From the NCBI GenBank assembly GCA_003130835.1, contig QEXX01000016.1, positions 43,950-107,949 of the forward strand: a DNA stretch of 64,000 bases. The letters are read 5' to 3'. The position numbers and the translations under genes were made by a program. Positions 1 to 8,504 of this stretch are shown piece by piece. The notes under the pieces were generated by a model, which saw nothing but the letters and a program-made list of their open reading frames with translations, ran no database searches and was not told the origin of the DNA. Numbering within the stretch: position 1 is the stretch's first letter; each line of letters starts with the position of its first letter. This DNA is from Anaerolineae bacterium (GTDB lineage Bacteria > Chloroflexota > Anaerolineae > Anaerolineales > UBA4823).

Positions 1-1895
1 GAGGGCACGGGGGTTGGGGTATAGAGCGCTTCTGCCGGATAGAGCTCCAACATAGCTGAGTACCAATCTAACCCATCTCGTTTGACCAGAATCGAATACC
101 GGGAGGTGCTCAGAGCAGTGCGCCAAGTGGTCAAAGCTGGCAAACGCTCCCATCCATAGCGTTGAGCTAACTCAGTCAAATCAATCCAATAACCGCTGGG
201 GGAGACAGACATCAACGCTCCGCCCTCCTCATACGCTATCGGATCGCCACTATAGCGGGCATTGAGATCAAAGGGTAACTCGCGCAAGGGCATCCCCTGA
301 CGCCCATCCTGATAGCGCGTCTTGAGGTAGAGCCGCCAATACACTTCTGCGCCGTACGGCTCGCGCACCACTACGAGCCAACCGGCATTGAGAGCCGCCG
401 GTTCTAGCGCAATCGCCCGCCCCGTATAGAGCCATTCTTCTTGAGAGGAAGGAAAAGAAGGCTTCGATAGCGGTAAATAGGCGTTTTCAAGACGTGAAAG
501 CATATCCCACCCGGCGCGTTCCTCGACCGCTGATCGCAAGGCTTGAAAAGCCTCCACAACATCCTCGTGGAGGTAAGGCAACGGTGCTTGAATGCTCGCT
601 AAGGGCTTCAAACGTTGTCTCAGGGGGGTTTGAGATTTTTGTGAACGGCTTGCCTCCTGCAATGGGAACAGCCCTTCCAGATTGGATAATGGCTGAAAAG
701 CAGAAAGCAGTTGCCCGCTTTGACCCTTTGGTAACCAAGCCATCCCTTTTGGTTCAGCAGGAAGGAGAATCAAAGGCATCGGATAGGTTCTATCTGGAAG
801 GGAAAATGCCTGTAAATAAGCTGAATGTGGGGTTAACAGAACACTGAAAAGCACGCGACCGTCATCGCTGAGAATGGGGGAACTGCCCGGCACGACTTTT
901 CTCGAAGGTGTAAAGGGTGAATTTGCCTCCCAACGGTAGATCCATTGCACGCCTTCATCGGCGGCATTCCAATACAATTCTTTGCCATCCATAGACCAAG
1001 AGAGCGCTTGAACGCTAGAGCTATGATCGGCACTCAAATTCCGATAGCGATCATCCATCCGATCTAAGTCAGCGATCCACAAGTCATTTTCCCCCTCCCG
1101 CTGTGAGATAAAGGCGATCTGACGTCCCATCGGAGACCATTGCGGCGCAAAGTCAGCTCCGCTGGTCGAGGTAAGTTGTAAAACTTGAGCAGCTTGACCA
1201 GGCGGCGGGTTAATCTCTCGGATTACGATTTCCAAATTTCCTTGCTGCGTTTGCGGGTCGATGACATAGCTCTCATAGGCAAGCCACTTTCCATCCGGAG
1301 ACCAAGAAGGTGCGCCATCGTATTGAGGTGACTGCGTCAGCGGATAAAGGCGGCCATCCTGAAGGGATAAGAGGTACAAATCCCAATACCCCTCCCGATT
1401 GGAAGTAAAGGCGATCCATCTGCCATCCGGGCTTACCGCTGGATACAAGTCATCCCCCTTGCCATCGCTTAGGCGTAACCATGTTTGGGTCGCCATCTGA
1501 TATGCGAACAGATGATAATCATCTCGATCCAACAACGACAAGACCAGCCATCCCTCATGAACGGCAGAACCGGTTGAAAGCAGAGCAGGAGTTGTAGGCG
1601 TCTGGAAATTGGGTTGAACGGTCTCGGTTGGAGCAACCCTCAGGGTTGGGGATGCAGGCGTGATCGCGGGGAGATTCGTTGGCAAGACAGTCGGGCTATT
1701 TTGTTGGGCAAAGCTTGGTAAGAGAGACAGAAAACTTCCCCCAAGCGTCTCTCTTAATCGGGAGCTAAACGGGGGAAGGAGGGTTAAGAAAAACAAGCCA
1801 ATCACAATCAGGGTTAATAAAACCCCTCGGAGAAGCCAGCGACGAGGTGGCTTCTGAGGGGTTGGGGGAACTGATGATGGGGCAGAGGGTTGCAT
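1..1895 (-). CDS. Membrane-anchored TolB/PD40 beta-propeller protein (C-terminus cut by window edge)
   Basis: The frame stays open for 631 codons from the ATG at 1895 to the left edge, so the 3' end is missing. Residues about 17-40 form one hydrophobic segment after a short proline-rich, basic N-terminus, fitting a signal anchor. A Thr/Pro-rich linker follows. Then come repeated PD40-like blades, seen as SPDGRWIAFTSN, WSPDGKWLAYES and WSPMGRQIAFIS, as in TolB-type propellers that read out extracytoplasmic ligands. Beyond about residue 400 the sequence is no longer propeller-like, and the visible end (YTPTPVP) looks like another linker, so a further domain probably lies outside. A promoter sits at 1921-1949. 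The substrate or partner cannot be told from the sequence. Confidence 0.8.
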   Translation of the reverse strand, partial: MQPSAPSSVPPTPQKPPRRWLLRGVLLTLIVIGLFFLTLLPPFSSRLRETLGGSFLSLLPSFAQQNSPTVLPTNLPAITPASPTLRVAPTETVQPNFQTPTTPALLSTGSAVHEGWLVLSLLDRDDYHLFAYQMATQTWLRLSDGKGDDLYPAVSPDGRWIAFTSNREGYWDLYLLSLQDGRLYPLTQSPQYDGAPSWSPDGKWLAYESYVIDPQTQQGNLEIVIREINPPPGQAAQVLQLTSTSGADFAPQWSPMGRQIAFISQREGENDLWIADLDRMDDRYRNLSADHSSSVQALSWSMDGKELYWNAADEGVQWIYRWEANSPFTPSRKVVPGSSPILSDDGRVLFSVLLTPHSAYLQAFSLPDRTYPMPLILLPAEPKGMAWLPKGQSGQLLSAFQPLSNLEGLFPLQEASRSQKSQTPLRQRLKPLASIQAPLPYLHEDVVEAFQALRSAVEERAGWDMLSRLENAYLPLSKPSFPSSQEEWLYTGRAIALEPAALNAGWLVVVREPYGAEVYWRLYLKTRYQDGRQGMPLRELPFDLNARYSGDPIAYEEGGALMSVSPSGYWIDLTELAQRYGWERLPALTTWRTALSTSRYSILVKRDGLDWYSAMLELYPAEALYTPTPVP

Positions 1896-1920
1896 ATTTG
1901 CCTACGATGCTTCACATGGC

Positions 1921-1949
1921 ATTCTAGCACGTCCAGCAAAGTCAGTCAA
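1921..1949 (-). promoter_or_regulatory. Sigma70-type promoter for the propeller gene
   Basis: On the minus strand TTGACT (1949-1944) is followed after exactly 17 bp by TAGAAT (1926-1921). Transcription would start near 1914, about 19 nt before the ATG at 1895. Confidence 0.6.
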
Positions 1950-2011
1950 TTGCTTCACCATGCTAGGTTGTGCAAGGCAAATGCCAACCTCGCCTGCCGC
2001 TAGCAGGAACG

Positions 2012-2398
2012 TTACAAAATCGGTACTTCAAAACTGGTCTGAACCTGATCGACTACCATCACCGACCGTTCCAGGTCTGTCTCGCCTTCGGCTTGATCTT
2101 CATTGCGCAAGTAATAGATGCGCGCCTGTAACTGGTGTGGATTCAGCACGTCACCGCGCAGATGAAGGGTAAACTCCATGCGTGGGGAAAGCGCTTCAAT
2201 AAAACTTGCGCTGGCTAGTTCAACTCCTTGGGCATTGACAATGCGCACCTCGCCGCTCGGTCGCTTTTGGAAAGCGGTGATGTGCAAGAACACCCGCACC
2301 CGTTGTCCATCAGCACGCGGTTCGGCACGCAACTCTTTGATCCTCACTTCTTCAGGAGGAAAGACTGGCTCATTTGGGTCTCGAAAAAACGCTTCCAT
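2012..2398 (-). CDS. Small hypothetical protein
   Basis: A 128-residue protein with no signal peptide or membrane segment. I do not recognise the family. It has alternating charged and hydrophobic stretches (VRIKELRAEP, RVRVFLHITAF, EFTLHLRG) that suggest a beta-sandwich, and it ends in a hydrophobic FEVPIL. The longer frame starts at a GTG at 2407; the ATG three codons later is preferred, although no strong ribosome-binding site precedes either. It lies 55 nt downstream of the DUF3048 lipoprotein gene on the same strand and is probably co-transcribed with it. The function is unknown. Confidence 0.65.
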   Translation of the reverse strand: MEAFFRDPNEPVFPPEEVRIKELRAEPRADGQRVRVFLHITAFQKRPSGEVRIVNAQGVELASASFIEALSPRMEFTLHLRGDVLNPHQLQARIYYLRNEDQAEGETDLERSVMVVDQVQTSFEVPIL

Positions 2399-2453
2399 AG
2401 CTACCACTCATCTACCGTCCATGTCAAATCGTTTGCTACCAAGCATCGCATCC

Positions 2454-3629
2454 TTACGGCATCCGCCACTCAAAGCGCCAGATACCGCCTTCTTTCTTAT
2501 CTAGCGTCGAACTGGTACCCATAACGACATAATAAGTCACGCCTGGCTTGTAGGGATAGGGTGTGCCATCGGCGAATTGGAGGGTGAATAAGGCATCGTC
2601 AGCCGTGCGCACCCAGCGCACTTCGTAGGCATATCCATCGCGGAAAGCGTAAGCCAAGCCCGAGTCCTTCATTTCAATATCGATGATCTCACTATTGCCC
2701 GATTTATACTCGTATCGATGGGGCAGGACAAGAATGACCACGTTATCGGTGCTGATTTGAGTGTTGGTCACCCGGTCAAGGAAGGGTGCATAGGCTTCAC
2801 CCTGTCCGGCATCCTCTTGGGTGTCTTGAAAGCGCAGATATTTTCCAGTGGTCTGATCAAAATCCCAGCGCACATAGGCGCTGATCGAAAAGCGGGTAAA
2901 GATTTGCACCGCAGGTGTTCCGCCTGGCGGCGTAGCATGTTGAAACTTCATCCCATCCAAGTTTTGCCGTTCGTTTTTCTCGCCGCGTGTTTCGATGTAC
3001 GGTCCCATCTCTTTGGTGTTGGCAACCAAGTAGTTACCGCCATTCGGATCAATGCGGCACATGGGAGGACAATTTAGCGCTCCCTCAAAGATCAAGCGAT
3101 TGGCATAGGTCGAATTCAGCAACTTGCGCAAAATCCGCTTATCAGCGCTACCAAAGGCAAAAATCGAGTGATACATTTGGATCAACTCACCATCGAACAA
3201 ACGCGCCGAACGGATTGGCCCGACTTGCTCATAATCATTGCCGTAAAAAATGGCATGTAAGCGGGTCATGCCGTTGTTCTGGTAGTAATCAAACACGATA
3301 TCCGCCAAGGACAACCCGAAGGGTGGACGTCCATCGCGCGGGAAGAGCTGAATTTTGATCGCCAAGGGACGCCGCTCCAAAGTGGCTGGGTCGCTGACCG
3401 GCAAGCCGGTTAGGGGATTAATATTGGGCGGAAATCCGCTCGGGCCGTAATCAACCAATTCAGCAGTTGCTGTAGGCAATGGAGTTGGAACCGCCGTTGG
3501 CGTAGCAGGCACCGGCGTATCCGTAGGGATGGGCGTTTCGGTGGGTGCAGGTGCTGGAGTGCTGCGGAAAAGGCCGCAGGAGCTCAAGAGCAACACCAGC
3601 AGTGATATGACCAAAGTGAATCGTTTCAT
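2454..3629 (-). CDS. DUF3048 (YerB-like) lipoprotein
   Basis: A 391-residue lipoprotein. The N-terminus has a basic start, a hydrophobic core and a lipobox LSSC (Cys 18), followed by a Thr/Pro-rich linker of about 45 residues. The body matches the DUF3048 (YerB) family: NPLTGLPV, RPLAIKI, the block around GPIRSARLFD, and the C-terminal region with GTPYPYKPG and KKEGGIWRFEW. Such proteins are displayed on the outer face of the membrane; the biochemical role of the family is not known. The ATG at 3629 is preceded by GGAGG at a rather long spacing. The 128-residue hypothetical gene follows on the same strand. Confidence 0.85.
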   Translation of the reverse strand: MKRFTLVISLLVLLLSSCGLFRSTPAPAPTETPIPTDTPVPATPTAVPTPLPTATAELVDYGPSGFPPNINPLTGLPVSDPATLERRPLAIKIQLFPRDGRPPFGLSLADIVFDYYQNNGMTRLHAIFYGNDYEQVGPIRSARLFDGELIQMYHSIFAFGSADKRILRKLLNSTYANRLIFEGALNCPPMCRIDPNGGNYLVANTKEMGPYIETRGEKNERQNLDGMKFQHATPPGGTPAVQIFTRFSISAYVRWDFDQTTGKYLRFQDTQEDAGQGEAYAPFLDRVTNTQISTDNVVILVLPHRYEYKSGNSEIIDIEMKDSGLAYAFRDGYAYEVRWVRTADDALFTLQFADGTPYPYKPGVTYYVVMGTSSTLDKKEGGIWRFEWRMP

Positions 3630-3765
3630 AAGCCATAAACCTCCTGAAGCGACAATGATACCTTAATTCAAAGGGTTTTTCTGAAATCTTAAGAATTCCT
3701 TAATTGTCCAGGTTTGATAGATTCAATGTGCATGAGTTGGTTCATTGCTTTTTACTCTATACACC

Positions 3766-3793
3766 TTGCACATTCTCCAAAAGCCTCTATAAT
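3766..3793 (+). promoter_or_regulatory. Strong promoter, probably making a leaderless mRNA
   Basis: TTGCAC (3766-3771), a 16-bp spacer, then a perfect TATAAT (3788-3793). The predicted start of transcription is about 3800, at or next to the in-frame ATG at 3801. The upstream in-frame ATGs at 3714 and 3792 would then not be transcribed from this promoter. Confidence 0.6.
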
Positions 3794-3800
3794 GTCAGGC

Positions 3801-4619
3801 ATGTTTGGCTTTATTCGAAAAGTGCGCTCCAATCCACAAATTCTCAAACTAACGCTCATCATTGCTGTCGGATTCCTCTCCATTGCCTTTATCCTGATCT
3901 CCCCCGAGGGATTATTGGGGAAAGCTGATGCCCTCGGATATGCAGTCTGCCATCGAATCGATCTTCGCTCCTTTCATCTTGGCGATCGCCCCTTACCACT
4001 TTGCGCTCGCTGTACGGGTATGTACCTTGGCGCACTGCTAGGACTTGTTTTTCAATTTTGGGTCGGCAAGCGCTGTAGCGGGACTCCACCGCGGCGGGTG
4101 ATTGTGGTCTTCGTCCTGCTTGGACTGGCTTTTGCCTTGGATGGAGTGAATTCTTACCTTACCCTTTTCCCAGGTTTACCTCACCTCTATACACCCCAAA
4201 ATGCCCTGCGGCTGGCGACCGGAAGCGGAATGGGATTAACCATCGCCGCTTTGCTCTACCCATCTTTTCAACAAACGATCTGGAGCGAGGTTCGAGAAAC
4301 AGCCGCCCTTCAGAACCTACGGCAACTGTTTGGTTTAATCTTTTTGGCAGGGGTGGTTAACGGATTGGTCTTAACTCAAAACCCCCTAATTTTATATCCG
4401 TTTGCCCTACTTTCTGCCAGCGGGGTGCTGGTTTTATTGACTATGGTCTATACCATGCTCTGGGTGATCGTCCTGCGTCGTGAAAATTCCTTTGCACGAT
4501 GGCATGAGCTTAGGATGTTCCTCCTTGTCGGTTTTGGGTTCAGCCTCCTACAAATTTTTCTAATTGACATCGGACGATTTTTATTAACCGGCACTTGGGA
4601 CGGCTTTAAGATCGGCTAA
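3801..4619 (+). CDS. DUF2085 family membrane protein
   Basis: A predicted integral membrane protein of 272 residues from the chosen start. After a short basic N-terminus come several hydrophobic segments. The family signature is the CHRID...RPLPLCARCTGMYLG region: the first Cys-His is followed by a CxxC in front of a membrane helix, the hallmark of DUF2085 proteins, which could bind a metal. The frame is open further upstream (to 3714), but the -10 box of the strong promoter overlaps the ATG at 3792, so the ATG at 3801 is preferred. The next gene encodes another small membrane protein. The function of the family is unknown. Confidence 0.8.
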   Translation: MFGFIRKVRSNPQILKLTLIIAVGFLSIAFILISPEGLLGKADALGYAVCHRIDLRSFHLGDRPLPLCARCTGMYLGALLGLVFQFWVGKRCSGTPPRRVIVVFVLLGLAFALDGVNSYLTLFPGLPHLYTPQNALRLATGSGMGLTIAALLYPSFQQTIWSEVRETAALQNLRQLFGLIFLAGVVNGLVLTQNPLILYPFALLSASGVLVLLTMVYTMLWVIVLRRENSFARWHELRMFLLVGFGFSLLQIFLIDIGRFLLTGTWDGFKIG

Positions 4620-4645
4620 TTTACAACTTTTCTTATGAGTTAACG

Positions 4646-4651
4646 TATAAT
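4646..4651 (+). promoter_or_regulatory. -10 box six bases before the DUF4126 start codon
   Basis: A perfect TATAAT at 4646-4651 is separated from the ATG at 4658 by only AATTAA. There is no room for a ribosome-binding site downstream of it, so transcription from this box would give a leaderless mRNA. The -35 is poor (TTTACA at 4620-4625 with a 20-bp spacer). Confidence 0.5.
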
Positions 4652-4657
4652 AATTAA

Positions 4658-5230
4658 ATGGACGTGCTCAGTGGTCTTTTATCTGCTTTTGGTTTATCGG
4701 CGAGTGCCGGCTTGAACGCTTACATTCCTTTGTTGGTTGTCGCATTGTTGGGGCGTTTTACCAATTTAATCAAACTCAACCCCCCATGGGATACCTTAAC
4801 CAATGGATGGATCCTTGGATTGCTGATTGTTCTGATCGCCATTGAATTTTTTGCCGACAAAGTACCTGCCATTAACCATATCAACGATCTCATTCAGACC
4901 ATCGTCCGCCCGACTGCCGGCGCAATTCTATTCGCCGCAAGTGCTAGAGTCATCACTGATATCCATCCTGTCTTGGCTCTATCGTGTGGATTAGTGGTTG
5001 CAGGCACAGTTCATGCTGTCAAAGCAATAGCCGTCCGGCCAGCAGTAACCGCCTCCACAGGGGGAGCTGCTAACGTACCGGTCAGCATTGCTGAAGACCT
5101 GATCTCGACTTTGCTCTCCATCCTTTCTGTAGTGATCCCATTGCTGATTGCAATGATCGTGATTCTGTTCACTTCTTGGATCATCTGGAAGCTTTGGCGA
5201 CGCGCCAATCAAGAACGCTCGAGAAGCTAA
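4658..5230 (+). CDS. DUF4126 family membrane protein
   Basis: A 190-residue protein with about five hydrophobic segments. The N-terminal SGLLSAFGLSASAGLNAY region and the FADKVPAINHINDLIQT block are typical of DUF4126, a family of small membrane proteins of unknown function. The C-terminus is a long membrane helix followed by a basic tail (WKLWRRANQERSRS), which puts that end in the cytoplasm. The start is fixed by the position of the TATAAT at 4646 and by the lack of an upstream in-frame ATG near it. It lies between two other small membrane-protein genes on the same strand. Confidence 0.85.
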   Translation: MDVLSGLLSAFGLSASAGLNAYIPLLVVALLGRFTNLIKLNPPWDTLTNGWILGLLIVLIAIEFFADKVPAINHINDLIQTIVRPTAGAILFAASARVITDIHPVLALSCGLVVAGTVHAVKAIAVRPAVTASTGGAANVPVSIAEDLISTLLSILSVVIPLLIAMIVILFTSWIIWKLWRRANQERSRS

Positions 5231-5253
5231 TTTTTTAATTTCAAGGAGGCATT

Positions 5254-5604
5254 ATGACCAATTCATCTTATCCCCCGAGCTACTCGCCCCCAACGAGCAG
5301 CATGGCGATTGTAAGTTTAGTAGCCGGTATCCTCGGGTTGTCTTTGTTCCCTTTCATCGGTAGCATCGTGGCTGTGATTACTGGAAATATGGCAAAGAAC
5401 GAGATCCGCGATAGCCGAGGTGCACTCGGCGGCGAAGGATTAGCCAAAGCTGGCGTAATTCTCGGTTGGATCGGCATTATCCTTGGCATCCTCGGGTTCT
5501 GTGGTGCGATTCTAGCGATCCTGATACCGTTCTTGCTGGTCGCTTTGGGTTTGGCTGCGGAAGGTTCCAGCGCGATTCCGCTGCTTTGGCTTGTACTAGC
5601 CTAA
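5254..5604 (+). CDS. DUF4190 domain membrane protein
   Basis: A 116-residue protein. A short Pro/Tyr/Ser-rich cytoplasmic N-terminus (YPPSYSPP) leads into a DUF4190 double helix hairpin: SMAIVSLVAGILGL, then the polar turn with MAKNEIRDSRGALGGEGLAKAG, then GVILGWIGIILGIL and a third hydrophobic stretch. An AAGGAGG ribosome-binding site lies eight bases before the ATG, unlike the two genes upstream. DUF4190 proteins are often found beside other small membrane proteins; a defined biochemical activity is not known. Confidence 0.85.
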   Translation: MTNSSYPPSYSPPTSSMAIVSLVAGILGLSLFPFIGSIVAVITGNMAKNEIRDSRGALGGEGLAKAGVILGWIGIILGILGFCGAILAILIPFLLVALGLAAEGSSAIPLLWLVLA

Positions 5605-5638
5605 ATTCGAGACGAACATTTTTTATGGAGAAGAAAAT

Positions 5639-5818
5639 ATGGAACAATCCCCCTTCCCTCCGGTCGAAGAAAAGAAAAAGAAAAACACCACATTAATCAT
5701 CATCATTGTCGTGCTCTTAATCCTCTGCTGTTGCTGTGTGGTACTCGGCGTGGCAGCTTACCAGTTTGGCGATCAAATTCTTCAATCCCTTAGTTCCATG
5801 GGAAGCTTTGCCCCGTAA
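5639..5818 (+). CDS. 59-residue single-span membrane protein
   Basis: A short gene read directly from the sequence. It starts at ATG 5639, with GGAG eight bases upstream, and ends at TAA 5816. The product has an acidic then strongly basic N-terminus (VEEKKKKN), one very hydrophobic helix of about 22 residues containing four consecutive cysteines (LILCCCCVVLG), and a short polar tail. Topology should be N-terminus in the cytoplasm. The four-cysteine run in the helix may be palmitoylation-like or a metal or redox site, but that is only a guess. It lies 34 nt after the DUF4190 gene and is probably co-transcribed with it. Confidence 0.65.
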   Translation: MEQSPFPPVEEKKKKNTTLIIIIVVLLILCCCCVVLGVAAYQFGDQILQSLSSMGSFAP

Positions 5819-5850
5819 AACCCAGGCTGTCTGACTGATTCAGATTGGAG

Positions 5851-5878
5851 AGGTGTTTCCCCGAATCGGGAAACACCT
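5851..5878 (+). terminator. Hairpin after the small membrane protein genes
   Basis: AGGTGTTTCCC (5851-5861) pairs perfectly with GGGAAACACCT (5868-5878) around a six-base loop. It lies 33 nt after the 59-residue gene. No run of T follows on the + strand, so it may be a weak or factor-assisted terminator. Confidence 0.5.
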
Positions 5879-6115
5879 CCAGCAAAAATAATAAAGAAGG
5901 CGAGGCATAGCTTTCTTTGGATTCAATCCTTTACAGCATCTGACCAGAGCTTCAATATTCCCCTGCGGGCCTGACCTAAAGAAGGCAACAGCCTAGCTTA
6001 ATTCCGCAACAGAATCAACTCAAAGCATATTCGCCCCTAAGCTTCCTGTAGGCCGGCGATCCTATTAGAGTTTCAAGCACATCTAGAAACCTGCCTACTT
6101 TATACGGAAATCGAA

Positions 6116-6150
6116 GAAGCGAGAAGGCTTTCAGGCGACCTCCTCGCTTC
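6116..6150 (-). terminator. Hairpin after the flavoprotein gene
   Basis: GAAGCGAG (6116-6123) pairs with CTCGCTTC (6143-6150), with two further G-C pairs inside after a small internal loop. It lies 34 nt past the stop of the minus-strand flavoprotein. The following minus-strand bases are A/T-rich but hold no long T run. Confidence 0.45.
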
Positions 6151-6183
6151 CCTGCTCACAAAGAATTTTCGATACGGCAGTTT

Positions 6184-7089
6184 CTAGAGCATCGGCAAAA
6201 GATAATCATAGGCGCTGAGAGCCGCCTTTGCCCCTTCACCAACCGCAATCAACACCTGCTCAGCGAAGGTATCGGTGACATCCCCGGCAGCAAAGATGCC
6301 TGTCACATTCGTGCGGCAAAAGCCATCGACGCAGATTCGTCCTTGCGGGTCAAGTTTGACCAGATCAGCCACCATTTGCGAATTGGGCACCAAACCTAAT
6401 TCAATAAAAGTCCCTTCAGCATCAACTTCTTTTGTTTCGCCTACAGGGCTCTTAACGACTAAGCGCTCGGCAAAACGATCCCCCTTGATCTCTGTAACCT
6501 GATACTGCTCCAAAATGGTTACGTTTGGCGAATTTTTCACTTTTTCACCGAGCGCAGATTTGAGGGTATCGGCAGAGATTCCGATCAGGGTGACATGTTT
6601 GGCAACCGTAGCCAATTCCGCCGCCGAGCGCAAAGCCAATTCGCTATCACCAATCACAGCCGTTTTTCGGTCAATAAAGAGTGGCGCATAACTCAGCGCA
6701 GAGTAGCACAACCCTCGCATGAGAAATTCTTTTTCGCCTGGCACACCCAGACGTTCTTGTTTCGTGCCGGTCGCCACGATCACCGCCTTTGCCATCAGTT
6801 CACCCCCACCCTTGGTGATCACGCAGAATCCATCCCCTCTCTTTTCTACTTTTTCAACCGCTTCCATGTGACGAGCAAAACTCAAATACTCCAACTCACT
6901 CTTAAACTTGTTAACCACTTCCAAGCCTTTGATCACTTGGTATTCTTCTACCCAAGGCAGTTCCAACCGCCACATGGTCTTGCCGCCCAAATCCTTTGAG
7001 ACCAACAAGGCATTGAGGCGCTTGCGAATGGCATAAATCATGGCAGTTAATCCTGCCGGTCCTCCTCCGATGATAATCAGATCATACAT
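6184..7089 (-). CDS. Thioredoxin-reductase-like FAD/NAD(P)H oxidoreductase lacking the CxxC pair
   Basis: A 301-residue flavoprotein of the thioredoxin reductase fold. The FAD-binding GGGPAG is at residues 8-13, an ATG motif (VIVATGTKQ) at about 103-111, a second dinucleotide site around VIGDSELAL (145-153), and the C-terminal FAD motif GIFAAGDV at 264-271. The redox CxxC expected near residue 130 reads C128-Y-S-A, so only one cysteine remains and the enzyme cannot be a classical thioredoxin reductase. It may be a ferredoxin/flavodoxin-NADP reductase-like enzyme or an NADH-dependent reductase of another partner. GGAGG lies eight bases before the ATG. The malic enzyme gene lies 56 nt upstream on the same strand; the malic enzyme makes NAD(P)H, which this enzyme could use. 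Confidence 0.8.
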   Translation of the reverse strand: MYDLIIIGGGPAGLTAMIYAIRKRLNALLVSKDLGGKTMWRLELPWVEEYQVIKGLEVVNKFKSELEYLSFARHMEAVEKVEKRGDGFCVITKGGGELMAKAVIVATGTKQERLGVPGEKEFLMRGLCYSALSYAPLFIDRKTAVIGDSELALRSAAELATVAKHVTLIGISADTLKSALGEKVKNSPNVTILEQYQVTEIKGDRFAERLVVKSPVGETKEVDAEGTFIELGLVPNSQMVADLVKLDPQGRICVDGFCRTNVTGIFAAGDVTDTFAEQVLIAVGEGAKAALSAYDYLLPML

Positions 7090-7145
7090 AGCATTTCCTC
7101 CGAGTAAATATAATCGAATTCTTAGTAATCAGTCGCACAGAAATT

Positions 7146-8504
7146 CTACACCGGCGCCTCGGCGATAAAACCTTCCTTCATCATCATGTGGGTCAAATCG
7201 CGGGAGCGCTTAATGATCTGATGAGCGTGTTCGTAAAGCTCTTGATAGCTCTTGTTCACGCGTGCTACGCCCTGTTCTTGAGCTTTCATTGCCACTGCAG
7301 CCGCCTCGCGTGGGAAGACCTCCCAATCGTCCATCGTAGGGATAATATGTTCTTCATCTAAGCGATCACCGATATGTTCTGCCAAGGCTTGGGCAGCCGC
7401 AAAGCACATTTCATCCGTGATGGTGCGCGCTCGCACATCCAACGCGCCGCGGAAGATGCCCGGAAAACCAAGCGAGTTATTGATCTGATTGGGGAAATCG
7501 GAGCGTCCGGTGGCGACAATGCGGGCGCCAGCCGCTTTGGCTTCCCATGGCCAGATCTCCGGCACCGGATTAGCGCAAGCAAATACGATGGCGTCCTTTG
7601 CCATGGTCGAGACCCACTCCGGCAGGATCACACCAGGTCCAGATTGAGACAATCCGATGACGACATCCACACCTTTCATTGCCTCAGGAATGCCGCCTTC
7701 ACGCCCTAGCTCGTTTGTGATCTGGCACAAGCGCCATTTATCCACAAACTCTGCTTTGCGCATCTCAATATCTTTGCGATGTTTGCCGAGAATGCCTTTA
7801 CTGTCTACCATATAACACCGCGCCGGATCAGCACCCCATCCAAAAATTAGCCGCGAGCAAGCAACGTTCGAAGCCCCACTACCGATGAAAGCAATACTCA
7901 CTTCGCTGATCTTCTTGCCAACCACTTTGAGGGCATTGATCAAACCAGCCAAGGTGACGGTTGCTGTGCCTTGCTGATCATCGTGCCAGATGGGGATTTC
8001 TGCTTTTTCGCGCAGGGTATCCAGAATGCGGAAACACTTTGGTTGGGCAATATCTTCCAGATTGACCCCACCCCAGCCCGGCTGCAACATCAATACGGTG
8101 TTGATAATCGCTTCGGGGTCCTTGCTGTCAATCATGATGGGAACGCCATCAACCCCACCCAAGTACTTATACAACAAGGCTTTGCCTTCCATGACCGGTA
8201 AGCCGGCTTTGGGACCAATATCCCCCAAACCCAACACACGTGTGCCATCGCTGACGACCGCTACGGTGTTCCATTTGTTGGTATGCTCATAGACCAACTC
8301 TGGGTTCTCGGCAATCGCCCGGCACGAAGCGGCAACGCCTGGCGTATACCAGATGGCAAAGTCATCAAACGAGCGCACACAACACTTTAAGGTTGTCTCG
8401 ATCTTGCCTCGATAAAACGGATGCAAGATCATTGCATCTGCGGAAGGCTTTTTGGCTTTTGCTAAAAGCTCCTCCACACTCATTTCTTTGGTACCACTTG
8501 TCAT
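7146..8504 (-). CDS. NAD(P)-dependent malic enzyme (oxaloacetate-decarboxylating)
   Basis: A 452-residue malic enzyme catalysing malate to pyruvate plus CO2 with reduction of NAD(P). Tyr53 in WYTPGV is the conserved catalytic tyrosine, GPKAGLPVMEGKA (97-109) carries the lysines, NLEDIA (148-153) and the DD of IWHDDQQGT (172-180) are metal and substrate ligands, and IGSGASN (207-213) is the Rossmann nucleotide loop. The length is that of the short bacterial form, without the phosphotransacetylase domain of MaeB. Cofactor preference cannot be decided by eye. An AGGAGG ribosome-binding site lies just before the ATG. The flavoprotein gene follows 56 nt downstream. Confidence 0.93.
   Translation of the reverse strand: MTSGTKEMSVEELLAKAKKPSADAMILHPFYRGKIETTLKCCVRSFDDFAIWYTPGVAASCRAIAENPELVYEHTNKWNTVAVVSDGTRVLGLGDIGPKAGLPVMEGKALLYKYLGGVDGVPIMIDSKDPEAIINTVLMLQPGWGGVNLEDIAQPKCFRILDTLREKAEIPIWHDDQQGTATVTLAGLINALKVVGKKISEVSIAFIGSGASNVACSRLIFGWGADPARCYMVDSKGILGKHRKDIEMRKAEFVDKWRLCQITNELGREGGIPEAMKGVDVVIGLSQSGPGVILPEWVSTMAKDAIVFACANPVPEIWPWEAKAAGARIVATGRSDFPNQINNSLGFPGIFRGALDVRARTITDEMCFAAAQALAEHIGDRLDEEHIIPTMDDWEVFPREAAAVAMKAQEQGVARVNKSYQELYEHAHQIIKRSRDLTHMMMKEGFIAEAPV

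Larger units (their letters stand above)
5819..6183. other. Intergenic region between convergent genes
   Basis: 365 bases with no credible gene. It holds two hairpins, listed separately (5851-5878 and 6116-6150), which probably end transcription from each side. I see nothing else between them. Confidence 0.5.

Noticed and set aside
494-847. 117-codon open frame on the + strand
   Set aside because: It lies antisense to the partial beta-propeller gene, whose frame gives clear PD40 repeats; the + frame has no recognisable content.
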